Below are positions 26,838 to 34,570 of a stretch of DNA of 41,470 nucleotides, in pieces (position 1 is the first letter of the stretch; the number at the start of each line of letters is the position of its first letter). A model generated the notes under the pieces. It made no database searches, was not told where the DNA came from, and saw nothing but the letters and a program-made list of their open reading frames with translations. The stretch spans positions 1 to 41,470 of the forward strand of contig CAJWBQ010000037.1 in assembly GCA_913020115.1 (NCBI GenBank), in the 5' to 3' direction. The DNA is from an uncultured Cellvibrionales bacterium (GTDB taxonomy: Bacteria; Pseudomonadota; Gammaproteobacteria; Pseudomonadales; Cellvibrionaceae). Position numbers and translations under genes: made by a program.

Positions 26838-26852
26838 AGCTGAGTTTCAAAC

Positions 26853-28592
26853 ATGAATAAAACAATCCAACGCCGCGATCCAGATTTATCGCTTGCGGCT
26901 TTCGCCAATTCCCTACCGAAGCTGCTTGAAAAAATTTACCTCGCCAGAGGGGTAAGTGAAGATAGTCAGTTAGAGCAGAGTTTAAAGGCCTTGCACAGTC
27001 CCAAAACAATGAAAGGACTCGAGGGTGCCACAGCCCGCTTGTTCGAAGCCATTGAGGCCCAGCAACGAGTATTGATTGTGGGTGACTTTGACGCTGATGG
27101 CGCCACGAGTTGTGTTGTTGCGGTAATGGCATTACAGGCCATGGGCTTACAGTCGGTGGATTTTTTAGTGCCTAACCGCTTTGACTACGGCTATGGCTTG
27201 ACGCCAGAGATTGTCAAAGTGGCGACGGGGTATCGGCCACAATTAATCATTACTGTTGATAATGGCATTTCTAGTATTGATGGTGTTAGCGCTGCGCGAG
27301 CGCAGGGCATCGACGTGATTGTTACTGACCACCATTTGCCCGGCGCCACGCTTCCTGAGGCCAACGCAATTGTGAACCCGAACCAACCGGGGTGTGAGTT
27401 TCCGAGTAAAAATCTTGCGGGTGTGGGGGTGATTTTTTATGTGATGAGTGCGCTTCGTACGCGTTTGAGAGAAGCGGCTTGGTTCGAGAGTCAGGCTATC
27501 GCAGAACCCAATATGGCGAATTATCTCGACTTGGTTGCTTTGGGTACGGTGGCGGATGTTGTGCCCCTTGATGACAATAATAGAATTTTGGTGCAGCAGG
27601 GTTTGCGGCGAATTCGAGCAGGTCGCGCAAGGCCCGGTTTGCTGGCACTTTTGGATGTAGGAGGTCGGGAGCGCAACAGTATTGTTGCAAGTGATTTGGG
27701 TTTTGCTGTGGGGCCGCGTTTAAATGCAGCGGGTCGGCTGGACGATATTTCTCTGGGCATCCAATGTTTGCTGTGTGACTCGCCTGACTTGGCCCGTGAA
27801 ATGGCGATGGAGTTAGACGATCTTAATCGCGATCGAAAGGCGATTGAGGGGGGGATGCAGGACGAGGCTCTGGCCAGCCTGAATAAGCTGGCTTTGAATC
27901 AGGAGGGAGGGGAGCTGCCCTGGGGGATGTGTTTGTATGATCCCACTTGGCATCAGGGGGTCATTGGTATTTTGGCCTCGAGAATAAAAGACCGCTACCA
28001 CCGGCCGGTGATAGCATTTGCAAACAGCGGGGAAACGGAGGTTAAGGGGTCTGCGCGATCAATTCCGGGTTTGCACATTCGTGATGCATTGGACGCGGTG
28101 GCCACTCGACACCCAGGTTTGTTAAGTAAGTTTGGTGGTCACGCGATGGCGGCGGGTATGAGTTTCGATAGGGCTCGTTTGGATGATTTCCGGCAGGCTT
28201 TCGATGATGAGGTGCGCCGGCAGTTGACGGCCGATGACCTGCAGGCTTGTATTTTGTCCGACGGGGCTCTGGCGGAGTCGGATTTGAGTTTGGGAATGGC
28301 GGAAACTTTGCGGGAGGCGGGGCCTTGGGGGCAGCACTTTCCTGAGCCGGTTTTTGATGGTGAGTTTTATTTGATTCAGCAGAGAATCGTGGGGGTGAAG
28401 CATTTGAAGTTGGTGGTGGCTACTGATGCACAGGGACAGCAGTTACTGGACGGGATTGCGTTTAATGTGGATCTTGAGCAGTGGCCCAATGAGGGTGCTG
28501 AGAAGGTTAGGCTGGCTTATCGCTTGGATGTGAATGAGTTTCGTGGGCGGCGGTCTTTGCAGTTGATGGTGGAGTATTTGGAGGCTGTTTAG
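26853..28592 (+). CDS. recJ: Single-stranded-DNA-specific 5'-3' exonuclease RecJ
   Basis: RecJ (579 aa; E. coli 577) degrades single-stranded DNA 5' to 3' in recombination and mismatch repair. The DHH-family motifs are VGDFDADGATS (D78, D80, D82) and VTDHHLPG (D159-H161), with further acidic motifs and the DHHA1-type motif GGHAMAAGM near residue 430. A C-terminal OB-like domain ends at EYLEAV. Common partners of recJ (dsbC, prfB, lysS) are not next to it here. Its 3' side faces a large palindromic element and the convergent tesA gene. Confidence 0.97.
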   Translation: MNKTIQRRDPDLSLAAFANSLPKLLEKIYLARGVSEDSQLEQSLKALHSPKTMKGLEGATARLFEAIEAQQRVLIVGDFDADGATSCVVAVMALQAMGLQSVDFLVPNRFDYGYGLTPEIVKVATGYRPQLIITVDNGISSIDGVSAARAQGIDVIVTDHHLPGATLPEANAIVNPNQPGCEFPSKNLAGVGVIFYVMSALRTRLREAAWFESQAIAEPNMANYLDLVALGTVADVVPLDDNNRILVQQGLRRIRAGRARPGLLALLDVGGRERNSIVASDLGFAVGPRLNAAGRLDDISLGIQCLLCDSPDLAREMAMELDDLNRDRKAIEGGMQDEALASLNKLALNQEGGELPWGMCLYDPTWHQGVIGILASRIKDRYHRPVIAFANSGETEVKGSARSIPGLHIRDALDAVATRHPGLLSKFGGHAMAAGMSFDRARLDDFRQAFDDEVRRQLTADDLQACILSDGALAESDLSLGMAETLREAGPWGQHFPEPVFDGEFYLIQQRIVGVKHLKLVVATDAQGQQLLDGIAFNVDLEQWPNEGAEKVRLAYRLDVNEFRGRRSLQLMVEYLEAV

Positions 28593-28625
28593 GGGGGCTT
28601 TGGTTATGGTGCAAGGCCCAAAATC

Positions 28626-28891
28626 AAGGCCCTAGAGGGCGGCAGAACTCGAGGTCGGGCGCAAGCTTGTAAAGCTACCCAGCCACTGCGGAACTCAACC
28701 ATTTTTTTGCTGCGCAAAAAACCGATAAGAGCGCGCTAAGGCGCTCTCTTCCCCTACGGGTGGCTGCGCCATCGGAAATTGCTGCCGCAATTTTTGGGAT
28801 TCGAACAGTCCTCGCTAAAAACGGCTGGGTAACTTTACAAGCTTAAGACGCGCCCTGAATGACCTCGAGTTCTGCCGCCCTCTAGGACCTT
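28626..28891. repeat. 266-bp palindromic intergenic element of unknown class
   Basis: The 331-nt gap between convergent recJ and tesA is almost filled by one imperfect palindrome. The left arm (28626-28684) and right arm (28823-28891) are reverse complements; the outer 31 nt match at 30 positions, and the inner AAGCTTGTAAAG-type block matches again after a gap of about 10 nt. The middle holds further hairpins: 28703-28721 (8 bp), 28728-28747 (7 bp) and 28776-28793 (7 bp), with CCGAT/ATCGG (28722-28726/28771-28775) enclosing the second. An 8-nt direct repeat CAAGGCCC occurs at 28612 and 28625. It has no ORF and resembles ERIC- or MITE-type elements in form only. Confidence 0.85.
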
Positions 28892-28923
28892 TAGTTCTGT
28901 GGCTTGAGTTATTTTTTGGGTGT

Positions 28924-29532
28924 CTACTGCAGTATTGGACTTAGATGGGGGAGTACGTTGGCTAAGAGTTGGGCTTGTGCTTTTTCATTTGGGTGGATGC
29001 CGTCGGCTTGCATCCAAGCTTTTTTTAGGGCGACTTTGTCTAGGAAAAAGGGGACGAAGGGAAGTGATTGTGCCTGGGCAATTTTGTTGTAGGCACTGGC
29101 AAATTGTTGGGTGTAGCGCCGGCCGTAGTTTGGGGGAATTTGCATGCCGAGCAGTAGTGTTTGTGCGCCGGCGTCACGGCTTAGTTGAACGATGCTAAGT
29201 ATGTTTTTTTGCATGACTTTGATGGCGTGACCACGCAATCCGTCGTTGCCACCTAGTTCTACAATTACGATGTCAGGCTGGTGCTTGGCCAGTAGGGCCG
29301 GGAGACGGGCTAAGCCGCCGCCGGTGGTTTCACCGGTTACGCTGGCGTTAATTATGTTGTGCTGGCTGGAGCTGGTGTCATTGAGGTTTTCCTGCAATAG
29401 GTTTACCCAGCCATCTTCCACGGATATGCCATAGCCTGCGCTTAAGCTGTCGCCGAGCACTAAGACGGTTTTCCCCCAGCTTGGCGACGCCAGCAGGAGT
29501 AGGATGAAGGCTTGGGACAGTATCTTGATCAT
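28924..29532 (-). CDS. tesA: Periplasmic SGNH esterase/lysophospholipase TesA
   Basis: An SGNH-fold hydrolase (202 aa) of the E. coli TesA type (acyl-CoA thioesterase I / protease I / lysophospholipase L1). A signal peptide spans about residues 1-20. The catalytic Ser is S29 in GDSLSAGYG, the oxyanion Asn is in ELGGNDGLRG, and the Asp-His pair is D177/H180 in DGIHP. It is transcribed away from ybbA, the same divergent arrangement as E. coli tesA-ybbA. Its 3' end abuts the palindromic element. Confidence 0.95.
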   Translation of the reverse strand: MIKILSQAFILLLLASPSWGKTVLVLGDSLSAGYGISVEDGWVNLLQENLNDTSSSQHNIINASVTGETTGGGLARLPALLAKHQPDIVIVELGGNDGLRGHAIKVMQKNILSIVQLSRDAGAQTLLLGMQIPPNYGRRYTQQFASAYNKIAQAQSLPFVPFFLDKVALKKAWMQADGIHPNEKAQAQLLANVLPHLSPILQ

Positions 29533-29632
29533 GGTGCTCTCTTGTTTGGGTTCTTGGGTGTATTAAAGCAAGTTACTCGGCGGGAGGTAAGGTCTTGTTG
29601 GGTAGTTTATGGGTAAAGAATTGTGAACGGTT

Positions 29633-29661
29633 TTGACTTGTGTATCGCTAGCATAAACAAT
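29633..29661 (+). promoter_or_regulatory. Putative promoter of ybbA-ybbB
   Basis: TTGACT (29633-29638) is 17 nt from AACAAT (29656-29661), matching sigma-70 hexamers at 5 of 6 and 4 of 6 positions. It sits in the 163-nt divergent gap between tesA and ybbA, about 35 nt before the ybbA start. By-eye match only. Confidence 0.4.
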
Positions 29662-29695
29662 CGAGCCATTATTTCTCACAGGTAACACCATCGCT

Positions 29696-30370
29696 ATGAT
29701 TAAAGCTCACCACGTTAGCAAAGAAGTTCGCTCGGCTGAAGGCAAGTTGGTCATCCTCAATGAGGTATCGCTGAGTCTGGATAAGGGGCAAAGTCTTGCC
29801 ATTACGGGGGCTTCTGGCTCGGGAAAGTCCACTTTGCTGGGGCTGCTGGCAGGCCTGGATTTGCCCAGTTCTGGCTCGATTACGCTGGATGGTGATGAGA
29901 TTACGGCGATGGACGAGGAGGGCCGCGCGGCGGTGCGTGCTCGTAGTGTGGGCTTTGTATTTCAGTCGTTTCAGTTGCTGCCAGGTTTAAGTGCGCTGGA
30001 AAATGTGATGATGCCACTGGAGTTGCATGGTGTTGCGGGTGCTCGCGATAAGGCGCAGATGTTTCTTGAGCGAGTGGGCTTGGCTGAGCGTTTGCAGCAT
30101 TACCCCAAACAATTGTCGGGTGGGGAGCAGCAGCGGGTGGCTATTGCCAGGGCATTTGCCAGTGAGCCAGCTATTTTGTTTGCGGATGAACCCACGGGTA
30201 ATCTTGATACGGTAACGGGCAGTAAGATTATTGATTTGTTGTTTGATCTCAATCGAGAGCAGGGAACGACGTTGGTATTGGTGACCCATGAAGAGCGTTT
30301 GGCTTCTCTTTGTGAATGTCGTATGCAGTTGGAAGCCGGCAAAGTATTGCTTACTGAGGAGTGTGCGTAA
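29696..30370 (+). CDS. ybbA: ABC transporter ATP-binding protein, YbbA type
   Basis: A 224-aa ABC ATPase of the LolD/MacB/YbbA group. Walker A is GASGSGKST (residues 38-46), the signature LSGGEQQR lies near 140, and Walker B is ILFADEPTGNLD. It overlaps the next gene by one base (TAATG), which encodes a large FtsX-fold permease. The pair next to tesA reproduces E. coli ybbA-ybbP. Members of this group often work as mechanotransmitters or move lipids; the substrate of YbbAP is not settled here. Confidence 0.95.
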   Translation: MIKAHHVSKEVRSAEGKLVILNEVSLSLDKGQSLAITGASGSGKSTLLGLLAGLDLPSSGSITLDGDEITAMDEEGRAAVRARSVGFVFQSFQLLPGLSALENVMMPLELHGVAGARDKAQMFLERVGLAERLQHYPKQLSGGEQQRVAIARAFASEPAILFADEPTGNLDTVTGSKIIDLLFDLNREQGTTLVLVTHEERLASLCECRMQLEAGKVLLTEECA

Positions 30371-32853
30371 TGCTGGCTCTACGATTGTTGTGGCGCAACT
30401 GGCGGAGTGGCGAGGTCAAAATTCTGGCTTTTTCGCTGTTGATGGCGGTAGCCATTGTCAGTGGCATTGGCGTGTTTACCGATCGCCTTGAAAACGCTTT
30501 AATCAAGGAGTCTAACAGCTTTTTAGGTGCCGATAGAATTGTTCGAGGCTCAAAGCCTTTTGATCCGGCGTGGCATCTCGACGCTGATAAAGCGGGTGTG
30601 GAGCATGCTGAAGTTACGTCATTTTCGTCGATGGTTTTTGCGGGTGACGATATGCATTTGGCGGCGGTTAAGGCGGTAACGCCAGGCTATCCGCTGGTGG
30701 GTAATTTGGTGGTGAGCGATGTGCCTTTTTCGACGAACGTTGCGGAGCAGCGTGTCGCGGCCAACATTCCTCCTGAAGGCGAGGCTTGGGTAGACTCTCG
30801 TTTGTTGCCACTGCTTGGGGTTAAGCTCGGTGATACTGTTTTTGTGGGTGAGCATTCTCTGCAAATTACTCGTGTGGTAATAAGTGAGCCCGATAGAGGG
30901 GATGGTTTTTCTTTGTTTGGTGCGCGTTTGTTGATGAATGCGGCCGACCTCCCAGCCACGGAAGTGATTCAACCTGGCAGTCGTGTGTCGTACCAATGGT
31001 TGCTGGCGGCACCAGACGCTCAGTTAAAACCTTTTTTGGCGGATTTGGAGCTTAAGCTTACGGAGCATCAGCGAGTTGTCGATTTGGAGTCGGCGCAACG
31101 GGGCTTGTCTAAAACTCTGGGAACGGGGCAGCGTTTTTTGATGTTGGCCGGTGTTATTGGGGTGCTTCTGGCGGGTGTGGCAATCGCTATTTCTTCTCAG
31201 CGCTTTGCGGCTCGACATGTGGACCAGGTAGCGCTGTTAAAAAGTTTGGGAGCGGGCGCTTGGCGTATTCGCAGTCTGTATGCGGCTCAGTTGTTTCTGC
31301 TAGCTTTGTTCGCATCGGGAGCGGGCCTTGTTGTGGGTGAGTTACTGCAGCGAGCGGTGGCAATTCTGGCCAGTCAAATGTTTAACATTGAGTTAGCACT
31401 CGGAGGGGCCGAACCTTATTTTATCGGGGTGCTGACAGGCTTTGTCTGTTTATTGTTTTTTGCTCTGCCGCCGCTTTGGCATTTACCTGTGGTGCCTCCC
31501 CTGAAAGTATTGCGACGCGATATGCCGGTTGAGCCTTTGCGCAATGGTTTGCAGGCTCTTTTGGGTGTGAGTGCGGTGCTGTGTTTAATCTGGATATACA
31601 GCGGAGATTTACGATTGACGGGCAGCGTTAGTGCGGGGCTCGGTGTGATTGTAGGGCTGGCGCTGCTAGGGGCCGGTGTGCTACTCAACATAGGGCGCAA
31701 GTTGGCCGCAAAAAAAGGCCACATCTGGCGATTGGCGCTGGCCAGTCTCGACCGGAGACGTGGGCAGAGTCTGGTGCAAATACTTGTTTTCGCCACCGCA
31801 TTTATGTTGCTTTTAACCTTGAGTACGGTGCGAACAAGTTTAATTGATGAATGGAGATTTCAGCTGCCAGAGGATGCGCCCAACCATTTCTTAGTGAATA
31901 TTGCGCCCTGGCAAGTAGCCCCTATTCAAACGCTGGCAGAAAACAATGAACTTGAAATTAGCGCGCTTTATCCCATGGTTCGAGGCCGTATCCAGCAAAT
32001 TAATCAAGCTGAACCCGAAAACAAACGCAGCGAAGCATGGCGTCGTGAAGTGAATTTAAGTTGGGCGACCGAGTTGCCCAAGGACAATAAAATCACAGAT
32101 GGCGTGTGGTGGGACCAGTGGTCGCCCAGCGTTCCCAATGAGTGGGGTGTTTCGGTTGAGAAGGGCATTGCAGAAGATTTGCAATTGAACATCGGAGATC
32201 AGATTAGCTTTAGTTTGGGAGGGCTCGAGTTGAATGCGAGGGTCGCCAGTATTCGCTCTTTAAACTGGGACAGTATGCGACCTAATTTTTACTTCCTGTT
32301 TTCGCCGGGTGCGCTGGATGGTTATTCGCCAATGTATTTAACGAGCTTGTTTTTACCTCCTGAGAAAAAGCTCTTCATCAACGATTTATTACATGAGCAA
32401 CCCACCATTGTTGTCGTCGAAATGGATAAAGTGATCGCTCAAATTCGCACCATTGTTGAGAGGGTGAGTGCGGGCGTTGAAGGGGTGTTATGGATGGTGT
32501 TGGCCAGCGGCTTATTGGTGCTGTTTGCCGCTGTCAATGCGAGCATGGATAGCAGAATGCAGGAGGCGGGCTTGCTTCGTGCATTGGGCAGTCGTCGGAA
32601 ATTAATTTTAGGCTCAGTAGCTGTGGAATTTGCGAGCTTAGGTTTATTTGCCGGTGTGCTGGCGGTGATTGGCACAGAGGTTTTGTTGTTGGGCTTACAA
32701 GCTTGGGTATTCAATATCCCAGTTCAGCCTCACTATGAACTGTGGCTCTTGGGGCCGTTGCTTGGCGCGGCACTGGTGGGAGGTTTGGGGGTTTATAGTT
32801 GTCGGAAGGTGGTTACTGTGGCCCCGGGGCTGGTGCTGAGAGAGTTAGCCTAA
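30370..32853 (+). CDS. ybbP: ABC transporter permease, YbbP type (FtsX-fold)
   Basis: An 827-aa inner-membrane protein with a first transmembrane helix, a large periplasmic domain (about residues 45-250), two FtsX-type blocks of transmembrane helices, and a second periplasmic domain (about 490-680). The duplicated layout matches E. coli YbbP (about 804 aa). The frame opens at GTG 30361, but the ATG at 30370 has GAGGAG 8 nt upstream and overlaps the ybbA stop by one base. Probable partner of the upstream ATPase. Confidence 0.92.
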   Translation: MLALRLLWRNWRSGEVKILAFSLLMAVAIVSGIGVFTDRLENALIKESNSFLGADRIVRGSKPFDPAWHLDADKAGVEHAEVTSFSSMVFAGDDMHLAAVKAVTPGYPLVGNLVVSDVPFSTNVAEQRVAANIPPEGEAWVDSRLLPLLGVKLGDTVFVGEHSLQITRVVISEPDRGDGFSLFGARLLMNAADLPATEVIQPGSRVSYQWLLAAPDAQLKPFLADLELKLTEHQRVVDLESAQRGLSKTLGTGQRFLMLAGVIGVLLAGVAIAISSQRFAARHVDQVALLKSLGAGAWRIRSLYAAQLFLLALFASGAGLVVGELLQRAVAILASQMFNIELALGGAEPYFIGVLTGFVCLLFFALPPLWHLPVVPPLKVLRRDMPVEPLRNGLQALLGVSAVLCLIWIYSGDLRLTGSVSAGLGVIVGLALLGAGVLLNIGRKLAAKKGHIWRLALASLDRRRGQSLVQILVFATAFMLLLTLSTVRTSLIDEWRFQLPEDAPNHFLVNIAPWQVAPIQTLAENNELEISALYPMVRGRIQQINQAEPENKRSEAWRREVNLSWATELPKDNKITDGVWWDQWSPSVPNEWGVSVEKGIAEDLQLNIGDQISFSLGGLELNARVASIRSLNWDSMRPNFYFLFSPGALDGYSPMYLTSLFLPPEKKLFINDLLHEQPTIVVVEMDKVIAQIRTIVERVSAGVEGVLWMVLASGLLVLFAAVNASMDSRMQEAGLLRALGSRRKLILGSVAVEFASLGLFAGVLAVIGTEVLLLGLQAWVFNIPVQPHYELWLLGPLLGAALVGGLGVYSCRKVVTVAPGLVLRELA

Positions 32854-32937
32854 GCACCTTACTTTCTCTCCCTAGTTTCTCTGCTTGGCGCTTGTATGAA
32901 TTTCTTGGGTCGTTATAGTAAGGCCCCTTGAAATCAT

Positions 32938-33468
32938 ATGAGCACGAGCAGAGTCAGCAAGATGGAAGAGTCAAAGATTAGTATAGGGCTGAGTAACCCC
33001 AAGAGCCCTACGAATGTGGGCGCGGTGATGCGCGCCGCCGGTTGCTTTCAAGCTGGTTCGGTTTTTTATACCGGCGAGCGCTACAAACGAGCGGCTCGAT
33101 TCAATACGGACACCCAAAACGCCAGTATTGATATTCCTCTGCTGGGTGTTGAATGCCTTGTTCAAAGTGCCCCTGAAAACACCTCTGTGGTGTGTGTCGA
33201 ACTGGTAGAGGGGGCTTGTTCTCTGCTCGAATTTCAGCATCCTCAAAATGCTTTTTATATATTTGGTCCAGAAGATGGCACGCTTGACCAAGCCATTATT
33301 GACGCCGCTGATTCCGTTGTTTATATCCCGACCATCGGCTGTCTCAACTTGGCGGCCACCGTCAACGTTGTGCTGTATGATCGCCTAGCTAAATTGGCCA
33401 AACCACCTATGGGTGACGAATTAATTCGTCAAAGCCGCGATGCGAATAATCGCGTTAAAGTGAAGTGA
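32938..33468 (+). CDS. SpoU/TrmH-family RNA 2'-O-methyltransferase
   Basis: A compact SPOUT-fold methyltransferase (176 aa) with all three TrmH motifs: NPKSPTNVGAVMRAA (motif 1, residues about 20-34), FGPEDGTL (motif 2) and IPTIGCLNLAATVNVVLYD (motif 3), which form the trefoil knot and SAM site. Motif 3 has LNLAAT where SLNVS is more usual. The target, tRNA or rRNA, cannot be told; it does not look like TrmL or LasT. The start is ATG 32938, although ATG 32962 would also retain the full fold. Confidence 0.88.
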   Translation: MSTSRVSKMEESKISIGLSNPKSPTNVGAVMRAAGCFQAGSVFYTGERYKRAARFNTDTQNASIDIPLLGVECLVQSAPENTSVVCVELVEGACSLLEFQHPQNAFYIFGPEDGTLDQAIIDAADSVVYIPTIGCLNLAATVNVVLYDRLAKLAKPPMGDELIRQSRDANNRVKVK

Positions 33469-33476
33469 TTTAAGCT

Positions 33477-33515
33477 ATTTAGCACATAAGCGGGTGTGAA
33501 AGTAGATTGCTAAAT
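33477..33515. repeat. 8-bp inverted repeat upstream of eamA
   Basis: ATTTAGCA (33477-33484) and TGCTAAAT (33508-33515) are perfect reverse complements separated by 23 nt. They lie between the methyltransferase stop and the eamA start. The arms could mark an operator (the spacing suits a dimer of dimers) or a weak hairpin after the methyltransferase gene. Confidence 0.4.
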
Positions 33516-33540
33516 AAGATTGCTTAGAGGTCATTGCTGA

Positions 33541-34446
33541 ATGAGCGTAAGAGATTCAATTCTAGGCCTGATTATTATCCTGGTCTGGGGTTTCAACTTT
33601 GTTGTTATTGCCTGGGGTTTGGAAAATTTCCCGCCTTTATTGATGGGCGGTTTGCGTTTTGTTCTTCTCGCGCTTGTCGGTAGTCTGTTTGTTGCCAACC
33701 CAAAAATTCCTTGGCGTTTACTGTGTGCGTTTGGTCTCACCATTGGCTTCGGGCAATTTGCACTGCTGTTTAGTGCCATGTCTTTCGGTATGCCAGCAGG
33801 CTTAGCCTCGCTGGTTTTGCAGGCGCAGATGTTGTTTACCTTATTGTTTGCACGAATATATCTTCACGAGAGCTTCACACCCTACCAAATTTTGGCAATT
33901 GCAATTGCCGCCTGTGGGCTGGCGCTAATTGGTGGAACCGATAACGTGGGCACTATGACCGCTATTGGTTTTGGGCTGACACTGGCCGGAGCGGCTTGCT
34001 GGGCGGCGGGCAATATTGTCAATCGGCAAATTTCTCTACAAGGTTACAATTCCAGCGTGGGTTTGGTTGTATGGTCGGCTTGGATTCCTCCGCTGCCTTT
34101 CTTGCTGATGTCCTATTGGGTAGAGGGGCCGGAACTGATAGTGGCCAGTCTGCAATCTTTTAGTTGGGTGTCGGCGGGTGTGCTAATTTATCTTACGCTG
34201 GCGGCCTCGGTGCTAGGCTATGGCTTGTGGGGCTATTTGTTTAGTCGCTATCCAGCGTCGACTGTAGCGCCTCTAACTCTGGGCGTGCCAGTGGTTGGTT
34301 TAGCCAGTGCCGCTTATTTTTTAGACGAGCACATTACCTTGTTGCAGTGGTATGGCGTGATCTTGGTGCTCGTGGGCTTAGTCTTCAATATGAAGGGGAA
34401 AGCACTAATACAGGTGTTTCTCCGATACACGAGGGCGAAAGCTTAA
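33541..34446 (+). CDS. eamA: EamA family exporter (O-acetylserine/cysteine exporter-like)
   Basis: A 301-aa drug/metabolite transporter with ten predicted transmembrane helices in two EamA repeats. It resembles E. coli EamA (YdeD, 299 aa) over its length. Shared stretches include VWGFNFVVIAWGLENFPPL at the N-terminus, GMPAGLASLVLQAQ in repeat 1 and PVVGLASAAYFLDE in repeat 2. The E. coli protein exports O-acetylserine and cysteine, so that role is likely but unproven. AGAGGT precedes the ATG. It occupies the position before flhA where flhB often lies. Confidence 0.85.
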   Translation: MSVRDSILGLIIILVWGFNFVVIAWGLENFPPLLMGGLRFVLLALVGSLFVANPKIPWRLLCAFGLTIGFGQFALLFSAMSFGMPAGLASLVLQAQMLFTLLFARIYLHESFTPYQILAIAIAACGLALIGGTDNVGTMTAIGFGLTLAGAACWAAGNIVNRQISLQGYNSSVGLVVWSAWIPPLPFLLMSYWVEGPELIVASLQSFSWVSAGVLIYLTLAASVLGYGLWGYLFSRYPASTVAPLTLGVPVVGLASAAYFLDEHITLLQWYGVILVLVGLVFNMKGKALIQVFLRYTRAKA

Positions 34447-34570
34447 GCCTCTTCGTTCATATTGAGGCGCTCGGCCTTAGTTTGAGTCTCATTTTCAGCT
34501 ATGACTAAAAACGGTATGGTTCTTGCGATGTCTACGGTTCACAGTAGAGAAGCGTCAAGAATCCGTACTT

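Noticed and set aside
28793..28823. Possible tRNA 3' half or attachment site (GGGATTCGAAC resembles a tRNA T-arm on the minus strand)
   Set aside because: No acceptor stem, anticodon arm or CCA end could be assembled around it. The match is short and forms part of the palindromic element.
28904..29198. Plus-strand open frames starting at the right edge of the palindrome
   Set aside because: They overlap the 3' half of tesA in antisense, with no ribosome site or recognisable domain.
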